A stretch of DNA of 64,000 bases from Telopea speciosissima (GCF_018873765.1 NC_057922.1:13715563-13779562), one strand, 5' to 3'; shown: positions 47,480-59,129, counted from the first letter of the stretch. The notes: a model not told the origin generated them from the sequence alone. Program-made: numbers and translations.

Positions 47480-47903
47480 TAGGGCTGTAAATGGGTAACC
47501 AAAAATTCAAATTTGATCCACATCCGTATCCGTTTAGGGGCATCCGTATTCGTTTAGAGATATCCGGACAAAAATCCGAATACTCCGATAAAATCCGAAT
47601 CCAAATACTTAATTATAAAAAATTAAGTAAATAACGATCTTTGGGGTTTTTGAAGATTCAATAGGTTCTAGAATATGAGGAAAATAGAATCATGATCTAA
47701 AACTATGGATTGAGAGTGAATTGTATCCACTAGGAGGAGGAAGGTTACACAAGGCAAAGGTGTACACGGATAGTCGAAAATCCGAATTCGATCTACATCC
47801 GAATCCGAATCCATTTAGAGGTATCCGTATTTGATCAGAAAATATCCAAATCTGATTGCATCTAATCCGTATCCGAGCCAAATCTGATCCGTTTACAGGC
47901 CTA
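47480..47903. mobile_element. hAT-type MITE
   Basis: The 424-bp element begins TAGGGCTGTAAATGGG and ends CCGTTTACAGGCCTA. The flanks CATATAAG (47472-47479) and CATTTAAG (47904-47911) match in 7 of 8 bases, a slightly eroded hAT duplication. The interior is built from CCGAAT/CATCCGTAT words, as in the element at 18075. Confidence 0.8.
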
Positions 47904-48189
47904 CATTTAAGCTGAGGTTGACTTATTAACAACTCAAGTTACTCTTCAAATCAAGGTTCTTAACTAAATACATATTGTTTAATGATGCCAACCAAAGAGT
48001 TACTGTTAATAAAGTAATTTAAAAATGCTTAGCACCTAAAAGGACTCTTAAGTTTGGCCTCTTGGGATCTTACCTTGGTGAGTTGGACCCATCTCACCAA
48101 CCAAATGAAAAGTGTATGACAACCACATTACCTTGTAATGACGTTTTCAGTTTCTATTATTAAATCTTATAGCAGTGTTTTTTTTAAGA

Positions 48190-48715
48190 AGAAAAGTGTT
48201 TTTGCAAGGGTGTATACCACCCACGCCGGACAAAGGGGGTGAAATGACTACCCGTCCCATGAAAAGTGAAAATCCAACTCCTATGATATCAATGTGTTCG
48301 CTTTCATTGGCCCCTGCACACGCTCCTCACTTGCATATTTAGGGTCTTTTTTATTTTTTGGTAAAAACATACTAAGAGTCTAAGATAATAGATATTGTCA
48401 CTTCACTTTATCCAAATCTTATCAGGTCTTACACATAACCCAATCTCTCAAAAATGAGGTCTTACACATTACCCAATCTCTCAAAAATTCAAGAAATAAG
48501 GTTTCGTACATCATCAAGATGAGTCATCTGATGAGAATTAGGAACACATTCTTTGTCCGGGAGAGAGGCCCAGGTGATGGAAGAATGTACCAAAGCATCA
48601 ATAGGGGTTGTATTTTCGCCTTTCATGGGGTAGGGTAATCATTTCACTCATGTGGACGTAGTGTGCACACTCGTGGAGAGTTCTTTTCCCCTTCATTTTA
48701 GGGGTCTAATCCAAA
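48190..48715. repeat. Two small elements with a TCATTTCAC core
   Basis: Segments at about 48190-48325 and 48590-48710 carry GGGTGAAATGACTACCC and GGGTAGGGTAATCATTTCAC, and end in ACACGCTC-like or TGTGCACAC words. They belong to a loose family of short elements repeated through the window. Boundaries are uncertain. Confidence 0.4.
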
Positions 48716-48730
48716 TAAAATTCCTAATAT

Positions 48731-49171
48731 TAGGGGTGTTAACCTGTCAGGCTTAATCAATTCCCACCAATTTAAGGTCTCAAACTGTTTCAGCCAATTT
48801 AGTTAATTGGATCCCGTAGACTAGGGCATAGATACGTTTCTATTCGATCGATCAATTACCAATCTATAATCGGGCTTTAAAACGAGTTACTAGATTAATT
48901 AGGCCATAAACAATCCTAAACGAGATATAATCGGGCTAAATTAGCTTAAACGGGCTAATTGGACAATAAATTGTCAGCTATCAGTTAGTCACAGTACTCA
49001 ATTAATCTTGATCAATAGACCATCAAGTCACTACTTTGCATCGAAACGCCTGACTATTAATCGATCGGTGATCAAGTTCAACACGTTTAATAATCGATCA
49101 GACCAGTCTCAGGATTCAACCGATTGATTCAGATCAAGCCTACCAGCACAGGCCAACTTTGGACACCCCTA
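48731..49171. mobile_element. Probable hAT-type MITE
   Basis: Starts TAGGGGTGTTAACCTG and ends CAACTTTGGACACCCCTA, so the terminal ten bases are perfect inverted repeats. The interior contains many ATCGATC and CGGGCTAA words and no coding frame. I see no convincing 8-bp duplication. Confidence 0.65.
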
Positions 49172-50700
49172 ATTCGTGTGCAGGGATCTAGTGGCAAAGG
49201 GGTAATTTCGCATCAACTATGTTACTCCAGTATTCTCGCTGGTCGTATAAAGATCCCCATATTCCGGCCTGACCCGACCCACCGACTGGGCCAGGCCGGA
49301 CTGCATGTAGCCAGTCAGGGCAACTCCGTAAGATGCGCTGCAGCCGGTCAACACCATTCAACGCCCCACCATCTTGCTCAGTGCTCACGACTTGGTGTCG
49401 TCAGTCAAACATGTGGGGCCCACAATAACTGGGTACTCGTTGGCAGAATGGATCGGTGATGCCAACGGTGTCACCAGTCAAACTTTTGCTAATATCTTTG
49501 TCCTTTCTTTCAAATTTACCATTGCACCCTTTTAATTTCCAAAATTGGACACAAGAAGCTACGAAGTATAGAGTAAAATGTTTTCATTTTCAAAATCTAT
49601 AAACTAACCTTCGTTTGTAGGAATCTGATTCAATTGATTCTACCCCCAAAAAAAAAAAAAATTCACAATAGATTTATTTTTTTCTTAGGTGGATGTTCTC
49701 TGTCTTAGCTGCGCCTAGATACATGAGGACGGTATTTCCATCATTTAGGGGATGGGGTAGTCATTTCACCCACCCTATGTGTTCGAGGCAGCCTCCACGG
49801 CTCCACCCCAAATACAAACAACATTTTTCCTTTTTTTTTTTTTTAATTTTATGCAAGGGATCACTAGGGCCATACAAGAGAACCTATAAAAGGGTCAGGA
49901 TGGGTGCATACGAGGGCCACACACTATTACATAGTGGGTTAATAGAGATTCCATTTTTATACGCGGCAAGGAGACTTGATCGACTAACCAAATCCTGAAA
50001 ACTTTTCAAGATAACTTCACATTTGAAGGACATCCAAATTGGATAGTTATCTATTATCAATGAATAGTCTCATCTTCACAACCTTCACAAATAAGTAAAA
50101 AAAATTATGAATATTAAATGGCATGTTTTATTTTATTAAAATATTTAAAAATATAAACACAATTGGAGTTCGAATAAGCTATGGAAAACAATGCATCTTA
50201 TTAAAATATTTTAAATTAAATAATTTTTGAGATGGCATAGACATGCTCTATAAAAGAGAACTTGGAGTGGACCGGTAAAGAGGAGTGCTATAATTAAAAT
50301 TGAAGAAAGTCAAAAAGTGAAGAACAAACCTAAAATGATTTTGAAGAAAGACATGCATAATTTATGGCTGATTTGTACGGTTTCAAGTTCAATTTCAGTC
50401 AATAAATAGATTTTTGGTCAATAAATTGAAATTATTTTGATTGCATCAATCTGAAAATATTCACGAATAAAGAATTCATTTGGTAGTTTAATTTTTTAGA
50501 TTAGATTCTCTCTCTCTTAATATGGGCATATCATATACACTTATAAAGGACCCCTTGTGCTTAGCTGAAAACAAAACAAATATTATTTCAAATATACAAG
50601 GTTTAAGATGTGGGTGAAGAGATACCCCATTCACCCATCTTCTTCATTTTTTCCGAAACAAAACATAGAACATAATTGTATTTTGTTTCATGACAATAAC
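49172..50700. other. Intergenic, no gene seen
   Basis: Contains another TCATTTCAC-core unit at about 49690-49800 and an A/T-rich remainder. Frames in the GC-richer part (49230-49460) show no domain. Confidence 0.4.
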
Positions 50701-50719
50701 TCTTTTTTTTTTGTAATGC

Positions 50720-51480
50720 AGGTATAATAGGACCTGCGGCAGAGAGAGAGAGAACACAAGGATTTATGTGGTTCACCCAAGATGTGTTATGTCCACGACC
50801 GAGCGATAACCAAAGCTTCCACTATCCTGATGAAGAAATTACAAAACCCTCACACGTACCTCCTTACGAGATAAACCCTATATCTAGCGTCTTGTACAGT
50901 ACAATATAGAGAAACCTTAATCCCCGAAACTACAAAATTGCCGCCAGTATAACCAACTCCCAAAACTTCTGCTCGGGGCTCATGTTCCCTAACCCTCGAC
51001 CCACTCAGCAGTGTGCGGATCCATTGATATTGGGGAAGAATCACCAATACTTCTTGGATTAAGTTAAGATCAGGCTTTAATTTGCCAATAACAGCAGGTC
51101 CAAGAAGGCCAGTAGGAGAAGAAAAAAGGCCACCGCCAACAGCCTCAACCACTGGTAGGGCAAGACAAGAAAAAGGGCTGGGCTTTTGCACAGTTGTAAC
51201 CTGTTCAGGGGAGGGTTTTGCAATGGGTTGTGGGAGGTTCAATGAGGCTGGGGGTTGGTTGCAAAAAGTGCAAGGGCGAGAGGTGGTGCAGGTGAGAGGC
51301 GATGCAAGGGTGGGGTGGGACATTGAGTTGCAACAAGGGTGCACAGGGGCAGAGGGTGCACGCAGAGGTGGGTAGGAAGGGGTGAGTTTGGGGGCAAGAT
51401 AATGGTGGGAGTATGGTAGTTGTGAGACCATTAGGGGAAGAAAAGCGATTATTTTACATGAAGTTACTGTTTTGCCCATC
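50720..51480 (-). mobile_element. LTR-like fossil with proline-rich frame
   Basis: On the minus strand, GGTGAACCACATAAATCC, TTGTGTTCTCTCTCTC and AGGGTTTATCTCGTA form the kind of LTR interior common in plant LTR elements. An adjoining frame of about 210 residues (51482-50850) is rich in Pro and Ser, without a domain that I recognise. No second LTR is seen. Remnant; family uncertain. Confidence 0.4.
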
Positions 51481-51769
51481 AAAAGACCACATGCTAATTA
51501 AAGAGGGTCGTGAGATAGGAGTGAATGCAATTTCAGTTTCAAAATCAAAACAGTTTTTCAGCTATAAATAAGAAAAATTCACACTAAACACCCCAATTTC
51601 AATTTATGACCCCATAAAATTGAACTAGAAACTATATCAAAACAACCCTTACTACTGTTGACAAATGTAACTTTGAATAGAGCTGATTGACGAAAGATGA
51701 TCCATGTATACAACACCATTCATGGTACCCTACTTGGTTAGTACCATGGCTGCATTTCAAGCCCTAGTG

Positions 51770-52200
51770 GAGGATAGTCACTTTGGCCTTTATGGCCAAA
51801 GATCAAAGATCTTCTACTACCTCTTCCCCTAACTTTGTGTGGGGTCTTAGGGTTATTCCTCCATCTCATGTTGTGGTGTATTCTGATGGGACTTGGTTCT
51901 CTACAAGTTGGCAAGCTAGTAGAGGTGTGATTCTTCGTCTGATTCTAGTGCTTTTATAGCTGCGCAAGCTAATTAAAGCGAGGTCTAGCTTTTCTACCTT
52001 AGCAATGGAGGCTTAAGCTCTTCGAGATGGTCTTCTTTTGGCCCTTAGATTCCATATTTCTTACCTAATGCTCTTTTTGGACTGCAACTTTGTTATCTGT
52101 GCTCTACAACATTCAACTTGCTCCTTAGATTAGGCAACGCGTACAATTGTGAATGATATTCTTTCCTTTTCCCATTTTTTTTCTAGTTTATATTTCATAC
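51770..52200 (+). mobile_element. LINE RNase H-like remnant
   Basis: The plus-strand pieces VVVYSDGTWFSTSWQASRGVIL, then TLAMEA, ALRDGLLLAL and FLDCNFVICALQ follow the order of the RVT_3 RNase H domain of plant L1 elements, including the first Asp and the Glu helix. It is decayed, with several breaks and no upstream RT. Confidence 0.55.
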
Positions 52201-52589
52201 ACGTATCTTCTTTTTTTTGGGTAAAAATTTCATTTATGTATCTCCTACCTCTAATGGAACAACCCAGATGCCTTCAAATTTAAGTTGTCTCGAATTTGGT
52301 GCTTCCCTTCTGTCCTTGTACAAATTTTTTTTTAAATGAAAAAAAAGAGGAATATAAATAGATAAAAGGAGAAATATCTACATTATCTTTTGTATACAAA
52401 AAATTCCTTGTACGTACAATTGGTGAGTTATTGAGGCTTTAGATTCATCTATAAGGTTCACAATCCTAACTCCAAACTCTATATACTTAATCTAGTACAT
52501 TCATTAATATAATGCATTGAGTTATTGTACATATCTCATCATACCCTAAATTCTCCCATCGGAATAACTTTCTTTCCACATATATACAG

Positions 52590-52790
52590 GAAAAAGAATG
52601 CTGCCCAGTGGCACCCCCTACACCCAGATATAGGGTGTTGTGAAATGACCACCCCGCCTCCTAGTTGGATGCCCATGCACACGCTCTCATTGACCCCTAG
52701 GTTGGCATAGTGACCATGTAGTCAGACAACGATCCCCCTCCCTATATATATGAGGAAAAGAACGTTGTCAGACTACGTAGCATAAGCTAG
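52590..52790. repeat. Small element with a TCATTTCAC core
   Basis: AAGAATGCTGCCCAGTGGCA, GTGAAATGACCACCCC (inverse of the core), CACACGCTCTCATTGACCCC, and a right part GAAAAGAACGTTGTCAGACT. Compare 48190, 62535 and 62938. Confidence 0.4.
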
Positions 52791-53348
52791 TGCCTCCCAC
52801 TATCTATCTCTCTCATCCCCTCTTATGAAATGACATATCTACCCTCTATTGGGAAAGAAAAGAGATGGACACAAGGAGTTGCTAGCATCATTCTTTCTCC
52901 ATTATTTATATGGAGAAACTTTTCCTCCTCCAATGAAGTAGGGTTCACCCACCCATCCTGATTATTTTTTTCCTTATTGTACACAGTCAATAATGCCCTC
53001 TCCATTTTTCCCGATACTCATTCCAAGATACTCAAAACAATAAGGGTTTCTCCATTCACACCGTAGGTGACGGGAAATTGGCTCCTATGTATATCACATG
53101 TTTAAGTCTACCCACTCAATGTAACATTCCATGCCAAAGCCCCAAACCCAGTTCTTTTATTTTTTTTTAGGTAGAACAAACCCATCGATTTCATTTCAAT
53201 GCTAAGGAAAGTAGCCAATACTGAACCTTTCTCGACAACAACTTATGTACTTGTATACAAGATTAAGACCTTAGATTTTGACTAAGCAAGGGAACCAAGG
53301 GAGGCCCTATCTATGTCATCATATGTTAAGGGAAGATGCCAACCCATG
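52791..53348. other. Intergenic, no gene seen
   Basis: No exon or defined element recognised. Several CTCTC and TACCC words, as in the neighbouring small repeats. Confidence 0.4.
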
Positions 53349-53588
53349 ATCATGGTTTTAGGATTCGGTTATGGATCGGATGAATTGTTCGCCTCAATCT
53401 CGTTTCTTGGTCGATCCTGTATTGGTGAATTGGTATGAACAAATGATAAAATGATTAAAAAATTCATTTTAAAAATGAAAGATAAGGATAAAACTGTCCG
53501 ATCCAGATTGATACGGGATAATCTGAACTGATATCAAATCAATATTGATCTTGACCGATCCGTACCCGAATCCGATTTTTAAAACCAT
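53349..53588. mobile_element. MITE-like element of the AACCATG family
   Basis: Starts CATGGTTTTAGGATTCGG and ends CCGAATCCGATTTTTAAAACCATG in inverse. The interior includes TGATACGGGATAA and GATCTTGACCGATCC words. No coding capacity and no certain target duplication. Confidence 0.6.
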
Positions 53589-53782
53589 GTCCAAGAATGA
53601 AAAACGTTCTTTTAAGGGGTCGTCAATAGATCAAAATTACTGTCCATAGTATAACTAACAGCTCAAGGATATTGTTGTCATTTTACATTCTAAGGTTCAA
53701 AGATTCTAAGAAGGTCATTTCTGGAGAGGACAAAAAACACAACCACTAGAAGACGCAGCCTCGATGCTGCCAGCTAGGCTCG

Positions 53783-53789
53783 TATAAAT
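53783..53789 (+). promoter_or_regulatory. TATA box of the seven-transmembrane protein gene
   Basis: TATAAAT lies 25-35 bases upstream of sequence that turns CT-rich and leader-like (53815 on). This places the start of transcription near 53815-53820. Confidence 0.55.
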
Positions 53790-53814
53790 CCCAACCTCGG
53801 CTTTGATTTCCGTA

Positions 53815-55454
53815 CCTAAAGCTTCGGAAAACACAGCTGGAGACAGCCTGTCAGCAACCAAGACCCCTTCCGCTTTTTCTCTTCCTCCAGTTTTGTTTGC
53901 AGTCTCTCTCTTTCCCTCTCTCTCATCCTACTTCGTCTTCTTTCTTCTCGTTCTTCTTCACGGATTAGGGCTTTCGATCTTCTTTTGCAGCTTTTAGAAT
54001 CATCATTGGAGTTCAGCGAATCGAGATTCATCTATCGGAGAGCTCTGGTTTCATCTTTTTTTCGGTTCGATTTGGTACTGACGTACTGTTTTGGTCTAAA
54101 AATGCTTGAAATCAGGGTTTTTCATCTCTAGGGAAAGAGGGTCAGTTTTTGAGACCGAAATGCTGGCCACTGGCGAGGTCTCCTCACAGGTATTCTCCTT
54201 TTTTTTTGAATTACTGTTGGAGTTTTGTGGCGTTAAAGTGCTTGATTGGTAGATGATGATGTTTTGAAGAAAAATTTTAATTTTAGCTGGATTACGGTGA
54301 ATAATAATTTTTTTCCCCATTTTTTAGTTTCTTGTTTATGTGAAATTATGAAGATCTCTTGAATAATATCTTTTTTTGTTCTCGGAACTGTTTCCAGTAG
54401 TGTTATATTTTGTAATTGTTTTTAAGATTATCTTTTTGCGTCTATGAGGTGTAATGCAATTATGTGATCATGTTTCTGAAGGTATCAGAGTTACATTGAA
54501 GCTTGTCTGAAGAATTTCCATTTATTTACCCCTAGAAATGTTTAGAATAAATGTTAGTCGTTAGAAGTATTAATTTTTCTGGTGCCTTCTGATGGGTAGT
54601 ATGGAGGGATTATTAGACCTTTTTTCTGTGATGTTAGAGTGTCGTTCTTGCTCTCATTCGAAGTGAGACGGCCGTGGTGGTCAAGCATGTGAGTACTTGG
54701 TCGTGAAATTCGATTATAGAGAGAGCGGTTTCTTTACTTTCTCTCGATCCTTGTAGGATTTGTAGCCTTCGGTGCAGGTGATTCTTAGAAAAATGGAATT
54801 TTTTTTATTCATTTTAGGAAGAATGTGAGCTTTTCAATCGTGAAGAAGGATAGGCGAGTGGAAGTTTATGTTCTGTTTGCTGAGATACCATAGTGTTCTC
54901 TCTATTTAGCTTCCATGGTTCCAATGTTTGTAGTTTGTTGTCTTACTTATAATAGTTAAACCATCTCTATGAACCGAATTTTATTTAGTATTTTTACCTC
55001 CAATTGTTTTGATTTGTTCTGTTAATTTATTGCTCGTTTGTCTGCATTATCTGATGATATTTCTCCATCAAAATTTAGGTGGTCTAAAATGGATGGTTGA
55101 CCTTGAACCCATGAGTGGAATTCTTCAGACTCGTATGAGCAGGCAACAGTTCAACCTGAATCTGCATAACTTGTGACTTTGGTAGAATATGATAATCGTA
55201 GGAGTTGGTGCTTGAAAAGGTTGAAGAGTTTGTGTGTAGACTCTGGAAGTTTAAATCTGTTCATGCTGGTTTGGTTGTTGGGAAGGTATCTGCTACTGCT
55301 GCTGTTGAATCGCTTTGTATATGGTTGTGCCGGGTTGCTCACTAGGCTTTCGACATTGTTGGGGTCATTTTTTTGAGGGCATTTTGACGTTATTGGTGGG
55401 ACCTTTCTGTATCCATGCTGGCGGAGAGCATGCGTGGAATCTGTGCTTCGGGTA
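53815..55454 (+). other. Leader exons and leader intron of the seven-transmembrane protein gene
   Basis: A CT-rich leader exon runs to about 54189, ending CTCCTCACAG before GTATTC. The likely acceptor is AAATTTAG at 55071-55078. The spliced leader would contain a 12-codon upstream frame (ATG at 54160, MLATGEVSSQVV, stop at the splice junction). Several further upstream ATGs follow, including 55415 and 55430, which open a frame overlapping the main start. The intron (54190-55078) is T-rich. The splice sites are inferred by eye. Confidence 0.5.
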
Positions 55455-56630
55455 ATGCCCCTGACCAGACTCGTCACCGAGGCATTCGGTGTGGTGACAA
55501 TCTCTCTAGTAATTGTATTGGTACTTTTCAGTGTTCTCTGCATACTTTATTCAGTTTACTTCCAAGCTCGGATCAGAAGACAAGGCTTTGCTCCACTTCG
55601 ATATTTTAATGGACCATGGATCATCCGAATTGCGCTAATCTTTTTTGCGATTTGGTGGTGTTTTGGGGAAATTGTGCGCTTGAGTTTCTTGAGACAGGGA
55701 AGACTGTTGCATTTCCTTACCTTGAAGTGGCAGGAGATTGCCTGCAAATTTTACGTCCTATCAAATCTGGGGTTTTCAGAACCATGCCTGCTTCTCACAC
55801 TTATATTTCTCCTCCGTGCTTCCTTGCAGAGGAGGGGGTCAGGTACTTTAAGCCGGCGGTGGAATGGAAAGACAGCCAGTTATATTCTTCTATATTGCAT
55901 TCCTTTGTTTGTACTTCAGCTCATTATCATATTAATTGGGCCCAGTTTCAACAGTGGAAACTTTGCAAGGAAGATGCCTCATTCCTTCTTAACAGCAGTT
56001 GTGCACCATGATGATGCTGCCCTTTGCACTTACCCTTTACTGAGTACAATTGTCATTGGGCTTTTTGCAATTCTAGTAACTGTCTATTTGCTGTGGCTTG
56101 GAAGGCGTATGGCGCATTCGGTGATCAACAAGGGGTTGCGAAGGAGAGTTTATTGGTTGATATTCTCTGTGACCAGCTTCCTCCCAGTAAGGGTTCTTTT
56201 GCTTGGTTTATCTGTTCTGTCTCGGCCGGAGCATGTTTTGTTTGAAGCTTTAGTCTTTCTAGCTTTTCTTGTTCTTTTATCTTGTGCCGGGGTGGGTATC
56301 ACCATGCTTGTCTACTGCCCGATTGTGGATTCCTTGGCCTTGAGGGTAATTAGGGATTTGGAAGACACAGGAAGGTCAGATCTCAACAATGATACTGCTT
56401 CTCTAGTTGCTAACCAGAGCCTTCTTGAAATGAGTTCATCTACTAGTGTTGCGAGAAACTCGGATGCTTCAACAAAGCGTGGGTCAATCTCCTTCAGGAC
56501 TATGGTGAGGGATGATGCTTCAACAGAGGTCTTTGAGGAATTGTCTCTCTTCTCGCCTGATTCACATCGGCTTGTGTCCTCTCCACCTGGCTCTCCACCA
56601 CTTCCGGGCCGGCCCATGCTCCACCCTTAA
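55455..56630 (+). CDS. Seven-transmembrane plant membrane protein, function unknown
   Basis: An uninterrupted frame of 391 residues from the first in-frame ATG (MPLTRLVTEAFGVV). The frame is open a further 80 bases upstream to a stop at 55374, but without an ATG; a GTG at 55434 would add seven residues. Hydrophobic segments lie at about 13-36, 56-79, 104-121, 142-162, 192-216, 233-255 and 262-287. A hydrophilic Ser-rich tail follows (about 300-391), ending PPGSPPLPGRP. YFNGPWIIRI and the WW pair in TM2 resemble a conserved plant family of seven-TM proteins I recall as uncharacterised. I do not assign a function. The C-terminal tail, rich in Ser/Thr and acidic residues, is probably cytosolic. 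It has no intron in the coding part. The true start codon is the main doubt. Confidence 0.85.
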   Translation: MPLTRLVTEAFGVVTISLVIVLVLFSVLCILYSVYFQARIRRQGFAPLRYFNGPWIIRIALIFFAIWWCFGEIVRLSFLRQGRLLHFLTLKWQEIACKFYVLSNLGFSEPCLLLTLIFLLRASLQRRGSGTLSRRWNGKTASYILLYCIPLFVLQLIIILIGPSFNSGNFARKMPHSFLTAVVHHDDAALCTYPLLSTIVIGLFAILVTVYLLWLGRRMAHSVINKGLRRRVYWLIFSVTSFLPVRVLLLGLSVLSRPEHVLFEALVFLAFLVLLSCAGVGITMLVYCPIVDSLALRVIRDLEDTGRSDLNNDTASLVANQSLLEMSSSTSVARNSDASTKRGSISFRTMVRDDASTEVFEELSLFSPDSHRLVSSPPGSPPLPGRPMLHP

Positions 56631-57190
56631 ACAAGTCTCTGAACAATAGGAATCTAGAGGGTGGGCTTCTTCTTGTTATATCAGTTTTGTGGTAATGAAA
56701 GGTTGTATGTAAAGGGGTTGCTTTAACAATTTAATAAGGATCTCTTGTTCATAGGAATTGGTAGCTGTATTCTCAAATTTTTGTTTTTATGAGAGGAGCG
56801 GTTCTGCCTGCCTTAAACATGCACTCTTTTTTGCTAGGAGGATCTTTTTATCATCATTTCTTGACCCACTATGCAGGTTTGTCAAATGATTTGAGGATCA
56901 GTGAAGAACAACACACGCTGATTTTGCACAAGGTAAGAGGCACAAATTTTTTCACTTGCAAATTTCTGTCAATGATTTGCAGTAACTACATTTTGACTAC
57001 AAAATAAGCTTGACTGGGCAAGCTCATTGCTTAGGGCCAAACTGGAAACTCTTGTTATCGATCGTGTTTGCCATAACAGTTATCTTCTTTGTTTCACAAG
57101 CTGTTTGGCTGTGAGCTATAGAAATATCTTGTTGAAGAGCATATTGTGTGTTTTTAGTTCCCGTAAAAAGTCTATTGGGTTTGTTAATTA
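56631..57190 (+). other. 3' untranslated region and intergenic DNA
   Basis: T-rich sequence after the TAA, with AATAAGG-like words near 56735. No further exon recognised. Confidence 0.5.
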
Positions 57191-57192
57191 AA

Positions 57193-57330
57193 AAAAGGGC
57201 TCATGTTCTCTGTGCTGCAGCACACATGGGCCTGCCACTCGGGGGCAGGGTGGTTATTGTGCCCACTCCCATGTGTTTGGGCGGAGCCTGCCCCCCCCCC
57301 CCCCCCGGCACAGAGAACAGTCTCCCTTAA
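57193..57330. mobile_element. Fold-back MITE
   Basis: ATGTTCTCTGTGCTGCAGCA and CACATGGGC on the left pair with CCCATGTGTTTGGGC and GGCACAGAGAACAGT on the right, which also holds a C-run. The loop contains GGGTGGTTATTGTGCCC, a variant of the TCATTTCAC core. Confidence 0.7.
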
Positions 57331-57784
57331 AAAAATCTAAGGTAAATTACAGTTGAGGAATCGGGTATCAACCGTTTAAGAAAACTATGTATGGGGTACA
57401 GTTATTTTATTAACTGATTTTGTTTCAAACTGGATATGTTTTCAGCTTGTACCATGTCGATTTCTCTCGCCCACCCCCACTTCCCCCCACCCCACGCCAC
57501 ACATAGCACCACCACAGTTACATGCTGTTCTCCCTGCCCTGCTACCCCGGTCCACCTCGTCTTTCTTCTCTTACCCTTCTACCCCCCCTCTCCCCTCCCG
57601 CAACAACTGCCCCTACCCTCCCCCTCCCTCTGTCCCACCATCCACATCTCCCTTCCTCCTACGTTGGTCAGCATTCGTTCAGCAAGGGATGCTTACCAGT
57701 AAATATAATTTGGCTCCCAAGGAAACCTACCTGGGTATTTGAGGCCATAAAGATTGTTTGAAGAGCGGGGTTTTAAAAGTCATA
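57331..57784. other. Intergenic; possible transposon-terminus-like sequence
   Basis: GGTAAATTACAGTTGAGGAA at about 57341 and GTATGGGGTACAG at 57388 resemble GATAAATTACACTTAAGGTA and GACTGGGGTACC at 7565-7613. The sequence then turns into a C-rich stretch (57470-57660). Such paired sequence could be ends of one element family. No gene seen. Confidence 0.35.
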
Positions 57785-58045
57785 ATCAGGGATGGAATCG
57801 TTCAGATCTGTATCGGTTTGAAATGGTTCGATCCAATTGGTTCTAATCATTTTTGTGGTGAAAAATAGAATCAGTATAGGAATTTGGAATTGGCCCATGA
57901 ATCGGATCGACTCTAGGTGAATAACAAAAGAATGACTAGGAATCGGCTGATTCAGATTTGATTCGATCGATCCGATTCTGATTCAGGCAATAACGATCTG
58001 GAAGGTTGGAAATCAGGATTGGTGTTAGCCGATTCCTGATTAATG
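57785..58045. repeat. Diverged GATCGG-rich repeat
   Basis: Contains GGTTCGATCCAATTGG, ATCGGATCGACTC and TTCGATCGATCCGATT words like the AACCATG family. Ends are unclear. Confidence 0.4.
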
Positions 58046-58689
58046 GAATGTTTGCAGTAGATGGCATAGGTTGCGAGGGTATCGACCACCAGAGGTTGAG
58101 AATTTCTAAAAGCAAGGCATGAAAGATGATGGGAAATCATAACTCGATCGGCAGCTAAAGAGTCATGAGAGCATGTTTCAGTAATTGGGGCATTAAATGT
58201 GACCCGACCTCGATCGAGCAATTTTTGTTTCTGAGTTCTGTGGGTCTTTACCATGAGACTATGATAGACAGACAAGACCTTACATCATCAACGACCAAAG
58301 TGGAGCGTAGGATACAAAGACTTGAAACCGCGAGTTGACTTCTCTGATAGGGTCTCCGCCCTCCGGCATGTTTTAACACCTGTTTGGCATTGCATTTGGT
58401 ACAAATGTTACATCATCACTGAACCATCTCTTTTGACAACAAAGGGGAGTAGGTTGGTGAGGGCAGAGGCAGGAAAAGGACTTGAGCTCCTCTCCAAGGA
58501 GCTCAACACGTTCAGGTAGTATTTAGCCGTTGAGTTGTGTCACACATATCTCTAGACATGCACCGAGATGTGTGCAATATAACCCAACCCTTGAATGTCC
58601 CTTGGGCACTCTCTGGGTGCTAAGCTCCCTTAGGAGGAGTTGGATCAAAAAAGGAAAGGGGTAAAAACCCAAGGAGAACGGGAGAGAGC
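58046..58689. other. Intergenic, no gene seen
   Basis: A minus-strand frame at 57952-58275 shows no domain and overlaps the repeat. Nothing else recognised. Confidence 0.35.
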
Positions 58690-58905
58690 ATGGTTTGCAG
58701 TATCGGTATGGGTGGTATGTATCGACTTTACTAGACATTGATATCAATATTGTCTCGATGAAACAGTACGAACAAAGGGTAAAACAGTCAAAAAAATCAA
58801 TTTTTAAAAAAATCAGAGACAAATTTATCAGATACAGCTGATCGTGCTGATATTGTATGGATATCATATCGATTTTGCTGGTGATCGATACCCAATCTGA
58901 TACCA
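58690..58905. repeat. Repeat of the AACCATG family
   Basis: Starts GCATGGTTTGCAGTATCGGT and ends GGTGATCGATACCCAATC, with GATATCA words inside. Similar to the copies at 46981 and 53349. Confidence 0.5.
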
Positions 58906-59129
58906 TAGAGATATATGCAAGGAATCTAAACAAATTTAGCTATTGAGGGTAAAGTTGGAACTATATTTTGGCTTGGAACATAACTCCCTAAACATGAGAA
59001 ATCTCAAAATTAGTTTTCTAAACATTGGATTCGTCAGATGTATTTATCTTAAAAATAAAATATTGAGAGAAATGTCTACCAAGTGTTAAATGCATTAAGT
59101 TGGTAAGGACTAAGGAGAGCTTTCCAGAA

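Noticed and set aside
49124-49459. Plus-strand frame of 111 residues
   Set aside because: Begins inside the hAT-like element and has no motif; a chance frame in GC-richer DNA.
50850-51482. Minus-strand frame of 210 residues as a host gene
   Set aside because: Proline-rich low complexity next to LTR-like sequence; no start context or domain that I recognise.
57952-58275. Minus-strand frame of 107 residues
   Set aside because: Overlaps a diverged repeat and carries no recognisable motif.
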